Part shown: positions 5,643-7,014 of the stretch, piece after piece
Numbering within the stretch: the first letter of the stretch is position 1
How the letters are laid out: every line of letters starts with the position of its first letter
NCBI GenBank assembly: GCA_006227965.1
Contig: SBFL01000343.1
Coordinates: forward strand, 1 to 7,014
Source of the DNA: Bacteroidota bacterium
Lineage (GTDB): Bacteria; Bacteroidota; Bacteroidia; Flavobacteriales; Flavobacteriaceae
DNA: 7,014 bases
Direction of reading: 5' to 3'
Made by a program: the position numbers and the translations under genes
The notes under the pieces: generated by a model
Databases searched by the model: none
Seen by the model: only the letters and a program-made list of their open reading frames with translations
Told to the model about the DNA's origin: nothing

Positions 5643-7014
5643 ATAATTACAACTGGCATCGTAGAATCGCTCCTTACCTCTTCATCCTTGCTTTCCTGAC
5701 CCTGGCGACATCCTGTGATAAGCAGGTGAGGAGAGGCCAAATCACCGTTCCCGAAACCGACATGGCTGCCGTGCCTCTGCTCCCAAAACCTGTAAAAATG
5801 GTGCCGAATGACATGGCCTTCGGACTGGACATGTTCAGTGCGGTCTATTATCCCGGAGAAGACCTAGGGTTCGGGCAGGTGGGCAACTATCTCGCCGGGA
5901 AGCTTCGCGACAGAACTGGATTGAAACTACCGGCAAATCCGGCTCCTGGGGATACTGTATACCAGGGGATTTTCCTGCAACCGGTTGACGGACTGCAGGG
6001 AGAGGCTTACAGTCTCCGGGTTCGCCCGGACAGCATCCTCTTGATGGCCGGAACCCCGGAGGGGGCTTTTCGCGGTGTTCAGACCCTCCGGCAACTCCTG
6101 CCAGGCATTTCTAATGATACCCTGGCCGAACATCCGGTTTGGGTGATCCCAGGCGGTGAAATTGCGGATGAACCACGATATCCATACAGGGGGGGCATGC
6201 TGGACGTAGCCCGTCACTTTTTTTCAGTGGAGGATGTTAAAAAATACATCGACCAGCTCGCCTATTATAAAATGAATTTCCTCCACCTGCACCTGACGGA
6301 TGACCAGGGCTGGAGGATCGAAATCAAATCCTGGCCCGAGCTTACAGCAATAGGCGGGCAAACCGAGGTCGGCGGTGGCCCGGGCGGGTATTATTCCCAG
6401 GATGACTACCGGGAACTGGTGAGGTATGCAGCCCAACGGTTCATAACCATCGTCCCTGAAGTGGACATGCCTGGGCACACCAATGCCGCCTCGGTAGCCT
6501 ATCCGATTCTCAATGGTAACGGCAAGACTCCTGAAGTCTATACGGGTACCCTGGTCGGCTTCAGCACTTTTGATACGCGGAAGGACACGGTTTACAGTTT
6601 TATAGATGATGTGGTTCGTGAAATAGCATCCCTGAACCCAGGCCCTTACTTTCATATCGGCGGGGATGAAAGCCTTGTGACCGAACCGGCCGACTACAAA
6701 TATTTTATTGAGCGGGTGGTCCCCATCATACGGAAATACGGAAAAATTCCCATAGGCTGGGATGAGGTGGCCACAGCAAACCTCGACGGGGATGTGGTCG
6801 CCCAGTTCTGGTCAGCCGAGGAAAATGCCCAATTGGCCGTTTCAAAGGGCATGAAGATCCTGATGTCCCCGGCCAAAAAGGCATACCTGGACATGCAGTA
6901 CGACAGTGTTTCCCGATTCGGCCTGCACTGGGCTGCTTTTATACCTGTGGACAGCGCTTATACCTGGTCCCTGTCTTCGTATTCCGAAGACATCCCGGAA
7001 GACCAGATTCTGGG
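5639..7014 (+). CDS. GH20 beta-N-acetylhexosaminidase lipoprotein (3' end cut by window)
   Basis: This glycoside hydrolase family 20 enzyme removes terminal beta-linked GlcNAc or GalNAc from chitin oligosaccharides, glycans or peptidoglycan fragments by substrate-assisted catalysis. The 458 visible codons have no stop before the edge; family members usually have about 550-780 residues. A lipoprotein signal ends in LATSC with Cys26. The N-terminal GH20b domain is about 45-178. The catalytic barrel starts at YPYRGGMLDVARHF (181-194, substrate-binding Arg184). It continues with NFLHLHLTDDQGWR (213-226), VPEVDMPGH (272-280) and HIGGDE (339-344), in which Asp343 and Glu344 are the polarising residue and the general acid. 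GWDE follows at 373-376, with QFW at 389-391. The ATG overlaps the esterase stop (ATGA). No catalytic residue is missing in the visible part. The linkage or sugar preferred cannot be decided. Confidence 0.96.
   Translation, partial: MNNYNWHRRIAPYLFILAFLTLATSCDKQVRRGQITVPETDMAAVPLLPKPVKMVPNDMAFGLDMFSAVYYPGEDLGFGQVGNYLAGKLRDRTGLKLPANPAPGDTVYQGIFLQPVDGLQGEAYSLRVRPDSILLMAGTPEGAFRGVQTLRQLLPGISNDTLAEHPVWVIPGGEIADEPRYPYRGGMLDVARHFFSVEDVKKYIDQLAYYKMNFLHLHLTDDQGWRIEIKSWPELTAIGGQTEVGGGPGGYYSQDDYRELVRYAAQRFITIVPEVDMPGHTNAASVAYPILNGNGKTPEVYTGTLVGFSTFDTRKDTVYSFIDDVVREIASLNPGPYFHIGGDESLVTEPADYKYFIERVVPIIRKYGKIPIGWDEVATANLDGDVVAQFWSAEENAQLAVSKGMKILMSPAKKAYLDMQYDSVSRFGLHWAAFIPVDSAYTWSLSSYSEDIPEDQIL

Noticed and set aside
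6224..6655. A 143-codon minus-strand open frame opposite the GH20 gene.
   Set aside because: It is antisense to the most conserved part of the GH20 catalytic domain, so it is a shadow of that gene.

Overview
The window reads as a stretch of chromosome from a Bacteroidota bacterium, most likely a marine-type member of the Flavobacteriaceae with moderately high GC (a Robiginitalea/Muricauda-like background is a guess from composition and gene style). The reasons are a TAnnTTTG-type promoter element upstream of mazG, weak or absent Shine-Dalgarno sequences, secreted lipoproteins with short signal peptides, and a 75-residue conserved hypothetical that resembles flavobacterial proteins as I remember them.

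The layout is two divergent blocks around a 97-base intergenic region (3036-3132). The left block is on the minus strand and is read from right to left: mazG (nucleotide pyrophosphohydrolase), a MATE-family multidrug exporter, a small acidic conserved hypothetical, and a PAP2-family membrane phosphatase. Gaps are 48, 17 and 1 bases, so these are probably one transcript. The set is general housekeeping: nucleotide pool cleaning, efflux and lipid-phosphate turnover.

The right block is on the plus strand and encodes three predicted exported hydrolases. They are an N-acyl-D-amino-acid-deacylase-like amidohydrolase lipoprotein that has lost the usual HxH metal motif, an SGNH/GDSL esterase with a signal peptide, and a GH20 beta-N-acetylhexosaminidase lipoprotein that runs off the right edge. 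The GH20 gene overlaps the esterase gene by four bases (ATGA). Together they suggest envelope-located degradation of an acylated amino-sugar polymer (chitin-type oligosaccharides, glycoprotein glycans or peptidoglycan fragments). The substrate is inferred, not shown by the sequence.

I see no RNA genes, insertion sequences, CRISPR arrays or phage genes. No gene-free stretch exceeds 150 bases. Nothing here is clearly a new system. The most unusual element is the altered metal centre of the amidohydrolase.
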